Positions 45,372 to 53,438 of a stretch of DNA of 64,000 nucleotides are shown piece after piece. The stretch comes from Streptomyces cynarae (lineage in GTDB: Bacteria > Actinomycetota > Actinomycetes > Streptomycetales > Streptomycetaceae), in NCBI RefSeq assembly GCF_025642135.1, contig NZ_CP106793.1, positions 5,114,001 through 5,178,000 of the forward strand, in the 5' to 3' direction. Below the pieces are notes generated by a model that was given only the letters and a program-made list of their open reading frames with translations, searched no databases and had not been told where the DNA came from. The position numbers were made by a program, and so were the translations under genes. Numbering within the stretch: the first letter of the stretch is position 1; the number at the start of each line of letters is the position of its first letter.

Positions 45372-45833
45372 TCACCACGGAGCGAGGGTCACCCACGCGC
45401 GTTTGTAAGGCAATCGCCGGAAAGCGAAGGGCGCTTCCTCACGCGCCGCCCAAGCCGGGGCTCCGGGTGCACGCATACCGTCAGTGTGCCCCAGGGAACT
45501 GACAAAGCGCCCGTGGGGGATGCGCGCCCGCATGCGCCCGGCCGGAGGGGTACCTAGGCTAGGAATCCGTACCTCCCAACGACATCGTTCGGAGGCAAGG
45601 AGGTCCCGATGGCGAAGCAACAGTCGGCGGCGACCGGGGTGAAGCACTGAGCGCCGGTGCGCGTGTGCGACCGACTGCTTGCCGGACGGTTCTCGGCGCC
45701 TAAGCAGGCCGTGAGGTACCGAGGGCGTCTGCGGTCGTTCAGGTGCCGCCCATTGCTGCGGAAGAAGGCGTTTTCCCAGGTGCTGCGCTTCGAGTAGGAG
45801 ACGCGCGCGGGCGGCTTCGAGTAGGAGACGGGC
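45372..45833. other. Intergenic 460 bp with orphan 13-codon ORF and a direct repeat
   Basis: No full gene is seen. TAGGCTAGGAAT resembles a -10 region near 45553-45570. Ahead of the PEBP-like gene, GCTTCGAGTAGGAGACG occurs twice (45787 and 45814, a 27-bp period); the second copy supplies that gene's ribosome site. Confidence 0.55.
45609..45650 (+). CDS. Possible 13-aa leader peptide or truncated gene start
   Basis: An ATG with a near-ideal AAGGAGGTCCCG ribosome site is followed by MAKQQSAATGVKH and a stop. A promoter-like TAGGCT lies upstream. The excellent initiation site on so short a frame suggests either a leader peptide or the remnant start of a deleted gene. Confidence 0.35.
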   Translation: MAKQQSAATGVKH

Positions 45834-46373
45834 GTGGCCAAGCCTTTTGACCCATACGATCTGCTGCCATCGGTGCCGTCGTTCGAGCTGAGCAGTGCCG
45901 ACATCGCTGACGGGATGGTGCTGGACGTGGCACAGACCAGTGCCATCTTCGGGGGCCCGGGCCAGGACAGCTCCCCGCACCTGGCCTGGAACGGCCACCC
46001 TGCCGAGACGCTGAGCTTCGCGGTCACCTGCTTCGACCCGGACGCGTTGACGGTCAGCGGCTTCTGGCACTGGGCGGTCTACGACATCCCCGCGTCGGTG
46101 AACGAACTGCTTGCCGGTGCGGGTGACGCCGACGGAAAGAGGCTGCCTGCCGGGGCCAGAATGCTCGCCAACGACGCCGGTCGGCGGGGGTTCCTCGGCG
46201 CGGCACCCCCGCCTGGGGAGGCTGCTCACCGTTACATGTTCGTCGTTCATGCGCTGGACACGCCCCGTCTCGACATCACCACGGAGGCGACCCCCGCATG
46301 GCTCGGATTCCGGCTCGTGGCCCACGGCCTGGCACGAGCCAGGCTCACGCCGGTGTTCGGGATGCCGGCCTGA
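45834..46373 (+). CDS. YbhB/YbcL (PEBP, Raf-kinase-inhibitor-like) family protein
   Basis: The protein (179 aa) has the bacterial PEBP pattern: DPYDLLPSVPSF, SPHLAWNGHP, FAVTCFDPDA, FWHWAVYDIPASV and, late, HRYMFVVHALDT. The anion-pocket Asp-Pro and His residues are present. The physiological ligand in bacteria is unknown. The GTG at 45834 has AGGAGAC upstream. It lies inside the att-bounded interval with no mobility genes. Confidence 0.92.
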   Translation: MAKPFDPYDLLPSVPSFELSSADIADGMVLDVAQTSAIFGGPGQDSSPHLAWNGHPAETLSFAVTCFDPDALTVSGFWHWAVYDIPASVNELLAGAGDADGKRLPAGARMLANDAGRRGFLGAAPPPGEAAHRYMFVVHALDTPRLDITTEATPAWLGFRLVAHGLARARLTPVFGMPA

Positions 46374-46450
46374 TGCGGAGCAAGGCTGCGAGCGAGAAAT
46401 AAAGAAGCCGAGTCCCCGGCGAGTCAGGTGGGACGAGGAGGCGAAGATCG

Positions 46451-47146
46451 ATGGCGAAAGTACTCTTCATCGTCAGTGGGGCTACCTACTGGGTGCTCAA
46501 GGACGGCACCAGGTATGCGACCGGCTACTGGGCCGAGGAGTTCGCGATGCCGTACAAGGCGGTCACGGACGCCGGCCATGAGGTCGTGGTCGCGACGCCG
46601 GGCGGTGTGACCCCGAACGTCGACATGATGAGCCTGCGTCCCTCCATGGCCGGAGGCGAGGAGGGGGCTCTGGAGCTGGAGGAGATCATCCGTTCCGCGG
46701 AAGCGATGCGTCGGCCGCTCAAGCTGTCGGACGTCCGCCTGGAGGACTACGACGCGGTGTACCTGCCCGGCGGCCACGGCCCGATGTCGGACCTGGCCTA
46801 CGACGCCGACGTCGGCCGGCTGCTGACGGCCCAGCTCGCCTCCGGTAAGCCGTTGGCGATCGTGTGCCACGCTCCCGCCTCGCTCCTGGCCACCAGGATT
46901 CACGGCGAATCGCCCTTCAAGGGCTACCGGGTGACGGGCTTCACCAACGAAGAGGAGGAAGCCGTGGGCCTTGCATCCAGGGCAACCTGGCTGCTCGAGG
47001 ACGAGCTGAAGGACAAGGTGGGCGTCGAATACAGCCGCGGTCCCATGTGGGAGCCCTACATGGTCGAGGACCGCAACCTCATCACCGGGCAGAACCCTCA
47101 CTCGGCGGCGGTTCTGGCGGATCGCCTGCTGCAAATCCTCAAGTGA
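46451..47146 (+). CDS. DJ-1/PfpI (ThiJ, Hsp31-like) family protein
   Basis: This type 1 glutamine-amidotransferase-like protein has 231 aa. The nucleophile Cys lies in IVCHAPASLL (about residue 139), with an acidic partner in GYWAEEF (about residue 29) and the family stretch YDAVYLPGGHGPMSDL. Such proteins act as glyoxalase III/deglycase-type or chaperone enzymes; Hsp31-like length and the conserved GFTNEEEEAVGL support this. The ATG follows GGAGGCGAAGATCG. It is the last gene before the right att copy. Confidence 0.9.
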   Translation: MAKVLFIVSGATYWVLKDGTRYATGYWAEEFAMPYKAVTDAGHEVVVATPGGVTPNVDMMSLRPSMAGGEEGALELEEIIRSAEAMRRPLKLSDVRLEDYDAVYLPGGHGPMSDLAYDADVGRLLTAQLASGKPLAIVCHAPASLLATRIHGESPFKGYRVTGFTNEEEEAVGLASRATWLLEDELKDKVGVEYSRGPMWEPYMVEDRNLITGQNPHSAAVLADRLLQILK

Positions 47147-47335
47147 GGACACCCGAAGTCCTTGGCGTAGCCGGAGTGGTGCGGCCGAGAACCGCCTGCG
47201 CTCGATTCGGCGCTTCGCTCCAACCTGTTCATCGGGTGTGCGCCCGGCAAGTTCGCCAGGCTCCGATTCCCCCAGGTAGCCCCCGACAATGCTGAGTCAT
47301 GGGAACCCGCAGGTCAGAGAGGGTGGACAGGGCCC
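47147..47335. other. Spacer before the right att copy
   Basis: There is no gene in this 189-bp interval. It ends abruptly in the tRNA-derived repeat at 47336. Nothing resembles an integrase or excisionase end. Confidence 0.5.
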
Positions 47336-47388
47336 ACTGTAAAACTGTCGGCTATGCCTACCCAGGTTCGAATCCTGGCGCCGCCACG
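47336..47388 (+). repeat. Right attachment-site copy (tRNA-Tyr 3' fragment)
   Basis: This copies 44756-44808 with one mismatch. It lacks the 5' half of a tRNA, so it is not a functional tRNA gene. Together with the left copy it bounds about 2.5 kb of accessory genes. Confidence 0.85.
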
Positions 47389-47406
47389 AATCCTGGCGCC
47401 GCCACG
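47371..47406 (+). repeat. Tandem 18-bp duplication of the att core end
   Basis: AATCCTGGCGCCGCCACG occurs twice back to back (47371-47388, 47389-47406). The left site has only one copy. Confidence 0.9.
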
Positions 47407-47420
47407 CTGATGGGAATCGG

Positions 47421-47447
47421 CCCCTGACCAGTACGTCTGGTCGGGGG
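47421..47447 (+). terminator. Duplicated tRNA-Tyr terminator, right copy
   Basis: CCCCTGACCA pairs with TGGTCGGGGG around a diverged loop, as at 44823-44849. The flanking TGGGAATCGG and CGATCTTGTT blocks are shared too. Confidence 0.8.
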
Positions 47448-47854
47448 CCGATCTTGTTGCAAGCCGCTGACCCTGCCCGGGCCTTCCCCGTGGTTCCTCG
47501 CCCCTCCGGCACGCGTGTGGTACGCCGCTTCGTGACCTTGATCACCCTCGACGCCTCACCATCCACCCGCGTCGCGTTCGGTGCGGCGACCGACCCGGCG
47601 CCGGGACTCACCATGCCCGAGCAGCTCTCGTCGGCCGCATTCCACCTTGCTCCGGCGCTCGTTAGCGGCCCATCGAGGGCGCAATCGCGGCTCGCTCGAA
47701 CGGATCATGTCAGGGCGTGTCAGGGCGTCGGCGCCGGGAGAACGTGGTCGGCTGGGCGCCGGTGTCCCACGTCGACAACCTGCGCCAGGCGGTCGAGGCC
47801 GCTCGTGGAGCGCGCCCGCGGGGACACCTCCTTGTGGAAGGAGCAGCCGCATTG

Positions 47855-49438
47855 GTGTCCTGGCAGAGCGTTCGAGCGAAGGGTCCGGTCCTCGCTTTGC
47901 GGCGATTGTGCCGGGGACGGCCGCTCAAGGGGATCAACCGTGCGACCCGCACGGCCGTATCTCGCGACGGGGGGCGGTTCCTCTTGTCCGTCTGCTTGAT
48001 CACGGGTGCTTTCGGCTCTGGGAGCGCGGCGGCCGCTGGTGGCCTCGACTCTTCGGTCAAGCGCTGCGACACGGCGCCGACCGGCATCGCTGTCAGCGAC
48101 CACTGGCTCAGGTTCACAGTGCCGCCCGGGCTGACGCCGGACCCGCAATTCGACGGGCAGCCGGCAAGGATCCAGGTCCACCGCGTCCGGCCGGTGTACG
48201 CCCACGGCAAGTGCTCAAGCGTGCCCAGTCGCGCAACAGTGCTGATCCACGGCCGCAGCTTCCCCGGCCCGCCGGTATTCGACCTGCGACACCGCGCCCC
48301 CGGCGGCGGGACGCTCAGCACACAGAGGGTCCTCGCCCGGGCGGGAATCGACACCTTCGCCCCCAGCCTGCTCGGCTTCGGCCGCTCCACACGGTTCAAC
48401 ACCGGCCTCGACGATCCGGGCAACGCCAGCCTCAGGCCCTTCCTTCCCGACGGCAGCTGCGCCCACCCCGAGGGCTGCGACCGCAGCCACATCCCGATCT
48501 TCCCGCTCGACCAGCAGGGGACACTGCTGTTGAACAACCCGCTCGACGGGCAGCGGCGCGCGCACTCCAGCAACCATCGCTTCGGCCGCACCGATCTGTG
48601 GGTTCGCGACATCCGCCAGGTCATCGACGACGCCATCGCACGAGCGAAGCCGTCGGACGGCAAGGTCACCCTGGTCGGCTGGTCTTTCGGCGGGCAGCTC
48701 GTCGCCCGGACGCTGTATGCGGCCAACCCGGTCCTTCCCGACAGCGCCGCCGTCATCGCGAAGGTCGACCGCGCCGTGTTCCTGGATTCGTTCTTCGGCA
48801 CACCGACCGAGGAAGTAATGCCACCAGGGGGCTTCACGTCCTTCCCGGTGGCCCTGAACCCCCTGGCGCAGATCGGCGGGGCCTGGGTGATGCCACCCGG
48901 GCGTGACGCTGCCTGCACCGGGCACATCGTCCCCGACAGTCCGGAGCAGTTCCGGGCGCAGAACGTGGAGGAGGACCGCCTGGGGAGCACCTGGGGAGGG
49001 GACGACCCCGACCACCCGACCGGCTTCGTCCGCTCGCCGACGTTCTCCAGCTACGGATGGAACACCACCGTCGCGCAGCAGTTGACCACGCCCGCTCTGG
49101 TCATCCACGGTCTGGACGACACGCTCGCTCCACCGAGCAACTCCACCGCCATCTACAGCAATCTTCCGGTGGCGAACAAGGTGCTGGTACAGGTTCAGTG
49201 CGCGAGCCACGCCCTGCACCTTGAGGGCTGCTCCGGCCCGCGGTGCACACCGGAGGCGGGAACGCCTTATGGCGGGCGTCCTGGCCACCCCTGGTTCGGC
49301 CCCCATGCCACGTTCCAGGCAGCGACGGTCGAGTGGATCAAAAACGGGACCTTCGACGGCGCCGCGCGCGGACACTTCATCGTCAACGAGAGCGGCGTGG
49401 CGCACCCGGCCGGAACCACGAGCGGCCCCACACGCTGA
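47855..49438 (+). CDS. Secreted alpha/beta hydrolase
   Basis: The protein is about 527 aa from the GTG at 47855, which has GGAAGGAG upstream; the open frame reaches back to 47717. A basic N-terminal region and hydrophobic FLLSVCLITGAFGSGSAAAA indicate export. The nucleophile elbow is GWSFGGQ (Ser), a later Asp lies in HGLDDTLAPP, and the His is probably in CASHALHLEGC. An early HGRSFPGPP stretch fits the oxyanion region. Extra Cys-rich loops resemble secreted actinobacterial hydrolases. The substrate is unknown. It lies just outside the right att copy. Confidence 0.75.
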   Translation: MSWQSVRAKGPVLALRRLCRGRPLKGINRATRTAVSRDGGRFLLSVCLITGAFGSGSAAAAGGLDSSVKRCDTAPTGIAVSDHWLRFTVPPGLTPDPQFDGQPARIQVHRVRPVYAHGKCSSVPSRATVLIHGRSFPGPPVFDLRHRAPGGGTLSTQRVLARAGIDTFAPSLLGFGRSTRFNTGLDDPGNASLRPFLPDGSCAHPEGCDRSHIPIFPLDQQGTLLLNNPLDGQRRAHSSNHRFGRTDLWVRDIRQVIDDAIARAKPSDGKVTLVGWSFGGQLVARTLYAANPVLPDSAAVIAKVDRAVFLDSFFGTPTEEVMPPGGFTSFPVALNPLAQIGGAWVMPPGRDAACTGHIVPDSPEQFRAQNVEEDRLGSTWGGDDPDHPTGFVRSPTFSSYGWNTTVAQQLTTPALVIHGLDDTLAPPSNSTAIYSNLPVANKVLVQVQCASHALHLEGCSGPRCTPEAGTPYGGRPGHPWFGPHATFQAATVEWIKNGTFDGAARGHFIVNESGVAHPAGTTSGPTR

Positions 49439-49638
49439 GATGTCGGTTCCGGTTCGGACGTGTGGCTGGTCCGGCGACCGCGGCCGGAGAACCTCGACGA
49501 GACCAGGACTGTCCCCGCCAGCCGAAGAAGGCTGCCGTGGCAAAGCCATGAAGCTACCAGCCGGTTAATTGCTCCGTGATGTCCGAGTCAGGGCACCGTG
49601 GCCGAAACAGACCGATCACATGAATCGAGGAATCACAA

Positions 49639-50310
49639 ATGGAGCGTCGTGCCATGTTCAAGGGCGGAGCCGCCGCATTCGGCGCGCTCGCCATTACCGC
49701 CGTCACGAGCGGCGGCAGCCTGACGGAAGCAGCCCAGGCGTATCCGGGCCTGCTCCCGGACCCGGCTACGGCCCCGGTGCCGAACTCCGGGCGGCCCCAC
49801 TGCGCCGTGTCACACGACCCGCTCCCGGACCCGGCCGCGACCCCCGTACCCAACCCGCCCTTCCCCTGCAATTTGACCCGCGCCGAGCGGCAGCACCTGG
49901 AAACTTTCGACGAGGCGGACTTCGTCGTCTTCTCCCATCAGGACTGGGCCCGCTTGGGCGAAAGCCACGCGAAGAACGTTCGCGTGCACTGGCCCGACGG
50001 GCACTACACCGACGGCCTGGACAGACACATCGAGGACGCCAAGGCCTTGTTCGTGTGGGCGCCCGACCTATCGATCGAGTCGCACCCGCTGCGGGTGGCC
50101 AAAGGCGAGCTGACCGCGGTCACCGGGGTGGCTCATGGCACCTTCACCCGCCCGATGCCGGACGGGAAGGGCGGCTTCATCCAGCCGACCGGCAAGAGGT
50201 TCTCGATCAACTTTGCCACCGTCGCAATCTGGAACCGGCAAGGCACCATGGACGAGGAATTCCTGTTCTATGACCAACTGACCTGGAATCGGCAGATCGG
50301 CCTCGCCTGA
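49639..50310 (+). CDS. Exported SnoaL/ester-cyclase-like (NTF2-fold) protein
   Basis: The protein has 223 aa. The N-terminus is a signal-like segment (FKGGAAAFGALAITAVTSGG). A Pro-rich linker in which LPDPA-TAPVPN-type wording occurs twice (about 38-47 and 61-71) leads to an NTF2-like domain (HAKNVRVHWPDGHYTDGLDR; WAPDLSIESHPLRVAKGE; C-terminal MDEEFLFYDQLTWNRQIGL). The C-terminal stretch is typical of ester cyclase/SnoaL-like proteins. The catalytic role is unproven. The ATG has no strong ribosome site nearby. Confidence 0.75.
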   Translation: MERRAMFKGGAAAFGALAITAVTSGGSLTEAAQAYPGLLPDPATAPVPNSGRPHCAVSHDPLPDPAATPVPNPPFPCNLTRAERQHLETFDEADFVVFSHQDWARLGESHAKNVRVHWPDGHYTDGLDRHIEDAKALFVWAPDLSIESHPLRVAKGELTAVTGVAHGTFTRPMPDGKGGFIQPTGKRFSINFATVAIWNRQGTMDEEFLFYDQLTWNRQIGLA

Positions 50311-50319
50311 CATTCGAGC

Positions 50320-50461
50320 CCGACATGTGCTGATGGATCATCGGCCAGGTGCCGTTCCTCTTGCGGAACACGCGTGTGGCGCGGGACCAGCTCTCGACCG
50401 GTGTGCCGTCGGGCAGCTCCGCGGGCACGCGGTTGAGTCCACGGCACGCCCCGGACGGCAT
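50320..50461 (-). pseudogene. Remnant of an NTF2/SnoaL-like gene (C-terminal part)
   Basis: On the minus strand ELPDGTPVESWSRATRVF continues into RKRNGTWPMIHQHMS, the typical last strands of calcium/calmodulin-kinase-association-like NTF2 proteins. No upstream domain is present, and the frame runs on into the antisense of the ester-cyclase-like gene. It is therefore a 3' fragment left after deletion. Confidence 0.6.
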
Positions 50462-50535
50462 CAGTCCTCATCCCCACATCGGCCCGACCGGCCGCTCCCT
50501 CTCCCCGCCGGGCCGGTTCCTCGTACGCTGACGCC

Positions 50536-50748
50536 ATGTCGTCGCCCCGCAGGACCTGCCCCGAGTGCCGTCGGGACATCGCCGTCGTCGCGGGGCGGTT
50601 CGCGCGCCACGATCCGCCGGGGGCGCGGAGCAGCGGAGCGCTCGTCTCGTGTCCCGGGTCCCGTCGGCTCGCGCAGGCCGACGCCGCGCAGCCCACCCTC
50701 GACGGGTACGCCGTGCCGGAGTTCCCCGGTCAGCTTCCGCTCTTCTGA
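50536..50748 (+). CDS. Small conserved protein with CPEC motif
   Basis: The 70-aa protein begins MSSPRRTCPECRRDIAVVAG and ends FPGQLPLF. The CxxC pair and a third Cys (LVSCPGS) suggest a small zinc-binding fold. I recall similar short proteins in other streptomycetes but no known function. It stands alone between a pseudogene remnant and a minus-strand gene pair. Confidence 0.65.
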   Translation: MSSPRRTCPECRRDIAVVAGRFARHDPPGARSSGALVSCPGSRRLAQADAAQPTLDGYAVPEFPGQLPLF

Positions 50749-50798
50749 GGCCGGTCTCCAGGCCCGCCTTCTGCACCCCTCTGCCGACCGACGTCCCG

Positions 50799-51173
50799 TC
50801 AGGCCTGCCGGACGTCCATCCGGCTCACCAGGCCCTCCGCGTCGAAGCTGTACACGTGCTCGACGGTGTCCGCCGCCCACTCGTCGCCGGTCTCCGTGCG
50901 TCTCCCGGGCCGTACGGTGGCGACCACCGCCTCGCCGTCGTCGTCCGGGCGCAGGCCCTCCAGACGTACCAGCGGGTGGCCGGAGGCGAACTGGCCTGCC
51001 CAGTACGCGCGTACCTCCTCGTGGCCGTGGAGTCGTACGCCGTCCAGGACGTTCGGCCAGTCGACGTCCCGGGACAGACAGTGCGGGACGAACGCGTCCC
51101 GTTCGTCGGTGGCGAACACCTCGTACATCCGCGTCAGCAATGCCGCCCGCGACGGCGCGATCCCCTCCGGCAT
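50799..51173 (-). CDS. NTF2/SnoaL-like protein
   Basis: The protein (124 aa) matches the small alpha+beta barrel of the nuclear transport factor 2-like superfamily: LLTRMYEVFATDERDAFVPH, DVDWPNVLDGVRLHGHEEVR, AYWAGQF and VEHVYSFDAEGLVSRMDV. Such proteins are small-molecule isomerases, cyclases or non-catalytic binders. The specific role is unknown. It is 11 bp downstream of the NAD(P)-binding protein gene in the same direction, so it is probably cotranscribed. Confidence 0.85.
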   Translation of the reverse strand: MPEGIAPSRAALLTRMYEVFATDERDAFVPHCLSRDVDWPNVLDGVRLHGHEEVRAYWAGQFASGHPLVRLEGLRPDDDGEAVVATVRPGRRTETGDEWAADTVEHVYSFDAEGLVSRMDVRQA

Positions 51174-51184
51174 CCCCGCCCCGC

Positions 51185-51841
51185 TCAGTTTCCGGCCACC
51201 GACTTCACCGCCACGGACACCGGGGTCGAACCGCTGATCAGCTCCAGCGTCAGACCGGCCGTCGCCGGGGTGTCGACGAGTTCCGCCAGGACCGCCGCCA
51301 CGTCGTCGCGCGGGACCGCGCCGCGTCCGGTGTGCGCCTCCAGGCGGACCAGGCCCTTGCCGGCGTCACCCGTCAGGGAGCCGGGGCGCAGGATCGTCCA
51401 GTCCAGGGACTTGTGGGCGCGTACGTAGGCGTCGGCCTCGCCCTTGGCGCGCAGGTACACGTCGAAGACCTCGTCGCCCGGGTGTTCGGGGTCGGCGCCC
51501 ATCGACGACACGACGACGAACCGGCGCACACCCGCCCGTTCCGCCGCGTCCGCGAACAGGATCGCCGCGTCGCGGTCCACCGTGTGCTTGCGGTCCGCAC
51601 CGCTGCCCGGGCCGGCACCCGCCGCGAAGACGGCCGCGTCGGCTCCCCGCAGGTGTGCCGTGACCTCCTCCACGGACGCCGACTCCAGGTCGCACACGAT
51701 CGGCTCGGCGCCCGCCTCCCGCAGATCGTCGGCCTGTTCCGCCCGGCGGATGACCCCCGCGACCTCGTCACCGCGCGCGGCGAGCAGCCGCTCCAGCCGC
51801 AGCGCGATCTGACCATGACCTCCAGCGATGACAATGCGCAT
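51185..51841 (-). CDS. NAD(P)-binding SDR-like oxidoreductase (YwnB/BLVRB-like)
   Basis: The protein (218 aa) starts MRIVIAGGHGQIALRLERLL, an atypical SDR dinucleotide motif. It continues with VVSSMGADPEHPGDEVF, YLRAKGEAD (Tyr-x-x-x-Lys-like) and LDWTILRPGSLT. This matches NAD(P)H-binding flavin/biliverdin-reductase-like or epimerase-like proteins. I chose ATG 51841, giving a normal length; the ORF extending to 52777 is only a shadow of the next gene. The substrate is unknown. Confidence 0.88.
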   Translation of the reverse strand: MRIVIAGGHGQIALRLERLLAARGDEVAGVIRRAEQADDLREAGAEPIVCDLESASVEEVTAHLRGADAAVFAAGAGPGSGADRKHTVDRDAAILFADAAERAGVRRFVVVSSMGADPEHPGDEVFDVYLRAKGEADAYVRAHKSLDWTILRPGSLTGDAGKGLVRLEAHTGRGAVPRDDVAAVLAELVDTPATAGLTLELISGSTPVSVAVKSVAGN

Positions 51842-51963
51842 GTTTCCGACCGTACGCCCCGACGGGGTCTTTTGCCCCACGACTCCCACGACTTCACGCA
51901 CAGCGGAGCGTGCCTTACCACCACATGCAACGACCGCACGTCGGGGCCGAGTTGTCCCCGCCG

Positions 51964-53237
51964 TCACGACGGGTCCGCCCGGCCCTGCCGGGGCAACTCC
52001 AGCGCCACCGCGGCCGAGTCGCAGTACTCCCGCACCGCGCTCGTACGAGCCACCAGGCGCCCCCGGTGGATCACCACCCGGCTGTAGGCCAGCGACAGGG
52101 CGCCTGCCAGCCCGTCGGCGCGCACCGCGAGCAGTTCCGCCGGGAAACCCGCCTCCACGCGCACCTCCGGCAGCCCGAGGGCCGCCCGCGCCGACGCGCT
52201 CACCATGTCGTACGCGTCCTCGGCGGACAGCCCGTACCGCGACGCCAGCAGGTAGGCCGCCTCCAGCGGGTCTCCGCGCCCGACCGGGTTCGCCGGGTCC
52301 CTCAGTGCCCCGCTGCCCGCCGCGACCCGCACCCCGGCCGACCGCAGCAGGCGCACCGGAGCCGTGCCGCGCCGGCCGGCGGCGCCGCAGCCGCCCTGCG
52401 GCAGGCAGACCACGGTGACCCGGGCGGCGGCGAGCCGGTCTGCGACGCGGGCGGCCGTCCCCGCCGGGAGGCGCCCGAGGCCGCCGCACGGTCCGAGCGT
52501 CACCCCGGGCCGCAGGCCGCCCGCCATCGCCGCGAGCCGGGACAGCCGCACCGGATCGCGGGCGTCCGTGTGCAGGTCGACCGGGCAGCCGAACTCCGAG
52601 GCGATCTCGAGGACCGCCTCCACGTACCCGATGGGATCGGGGTCCGCGTCCGGGCAGCCGCCCACCACCGTTGCGCCCATCTTCACCGCGTCCCGCAGCA
52701 TCGCGAGCCCGTCCGCGCCGGCGAGCCCGGTCAGCGCCCCCGGCATCGCCACAGCCGTCAGCTCGACGAGCCCGCACAGCGAGCGCCGCGCCCGCAGTAC
52801 GGCGGCCAGCGCGTCCAGCCCCGGTACGTCACCGATCCGCACGTGGGAGCGCAGGGCCGTCGCGCCGTGCCCGAGTTGCAGCAGTGCGGCCTCGGTGGCG
52901 CGACGCTGGACCTCCTCCGGATGGGGCGCCTGCGGTCCGGCGCCGCCCGCACCCTGGACGTCGCCCGTGCCGTCGGCGGACAGGGCCGTGTCGCAGTGGG
53001 CGTGCGGCTCGGCGGGGGCGGCAGGAGGAGATAGCCGCGCAGGTCGACGCGGGCGCCGACGGCACCGGTCGCCAGGCTGCCGGGCGTGCCGACGGCCTCG
53101 ATGCGACCGCATCCGAGTCGTACGTCCACCGTCCGGCCGTCGGTGAGCCGGGCCCCGCACAGCAGCAGGGCGGCCGCGTCGGCTGGTACCGAGGGCGGGG
53201 GCGGGAAGCGGGGCGGCTGCGGTCGGCTGTCGGGCAT
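51964..53237 (-). pseudogene. Amidohydrolase-family protein, frameshifted and lacking expected catalytic residues
   Basis: The N-terminus (MPDSRPQPPRF, then LLLCGARLTDGRTVDVRLG and RGYLLLPP) is in one frame, and the remainder (EPHAHCD onward, to GRADPS) is in another. The junction is a G5 run at 53014-53018, and one extra base would restore a single protein of about 424 aa. The HxH metal motif and PVDLHTD remain. The cytosine-deaminase-like family normally has GH after VTL and GSD near the C-terminus, but here VTLGPCGG and AAGSGALRD lack that His and Asp. So even the repaired protein may be a non-catalytic relative. ATG 53237 has AGGAG upstream. Confidence 0.7.
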
Positions 53238-53397
53238 CGCGCTCCTGTGGTCCACGGCACCAAAGGCAAGATCACGCAGGGTGAGTCGAGCCTAGGGTTG
53301 CGACCCGGCCGGGGCGGGGAGGAGCGCAATAGTCGTACCGGGGGTGTGGTGCGTGGGGGCGCCGGGAACAGTCCGGACGGGGTGCCGCGAAACGGAT

Positions 53398-53427
53398 TTG
53401 GGCGAACGGCAGGCGACCGTGTAATGT
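53398..53427 (+). promoter_or_regulatory. Putative promoter of the tRNA-Thr/tRNA-Met/rpmG group
   Basis: TTGGGC (53398-53403) and TAATGT (53422-53427) are 18 bp apart and lie just upstream of tRNA-Thr. Confidence 0.55.
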
Positions 53428-53438
53428 CTTCATCGCTC

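Noticed and set aside
47297..47614. Minus-strand ORF across the right att copy
   Set aside because: Its apparent motif (RRQDSNLGRHSRQFY-like) is simply the translated complement of the tRNA-Tyr 3' end, a common false ORF at such sites.
53014..53018. Programmed frameshift at the amidohydrolase G5 run
   Set aside because: No slippery heptamer, stimulatory stem-loop or conserved out-of-frame product was evident. The same run type accounts for the other frame problems, favouring a missing base.
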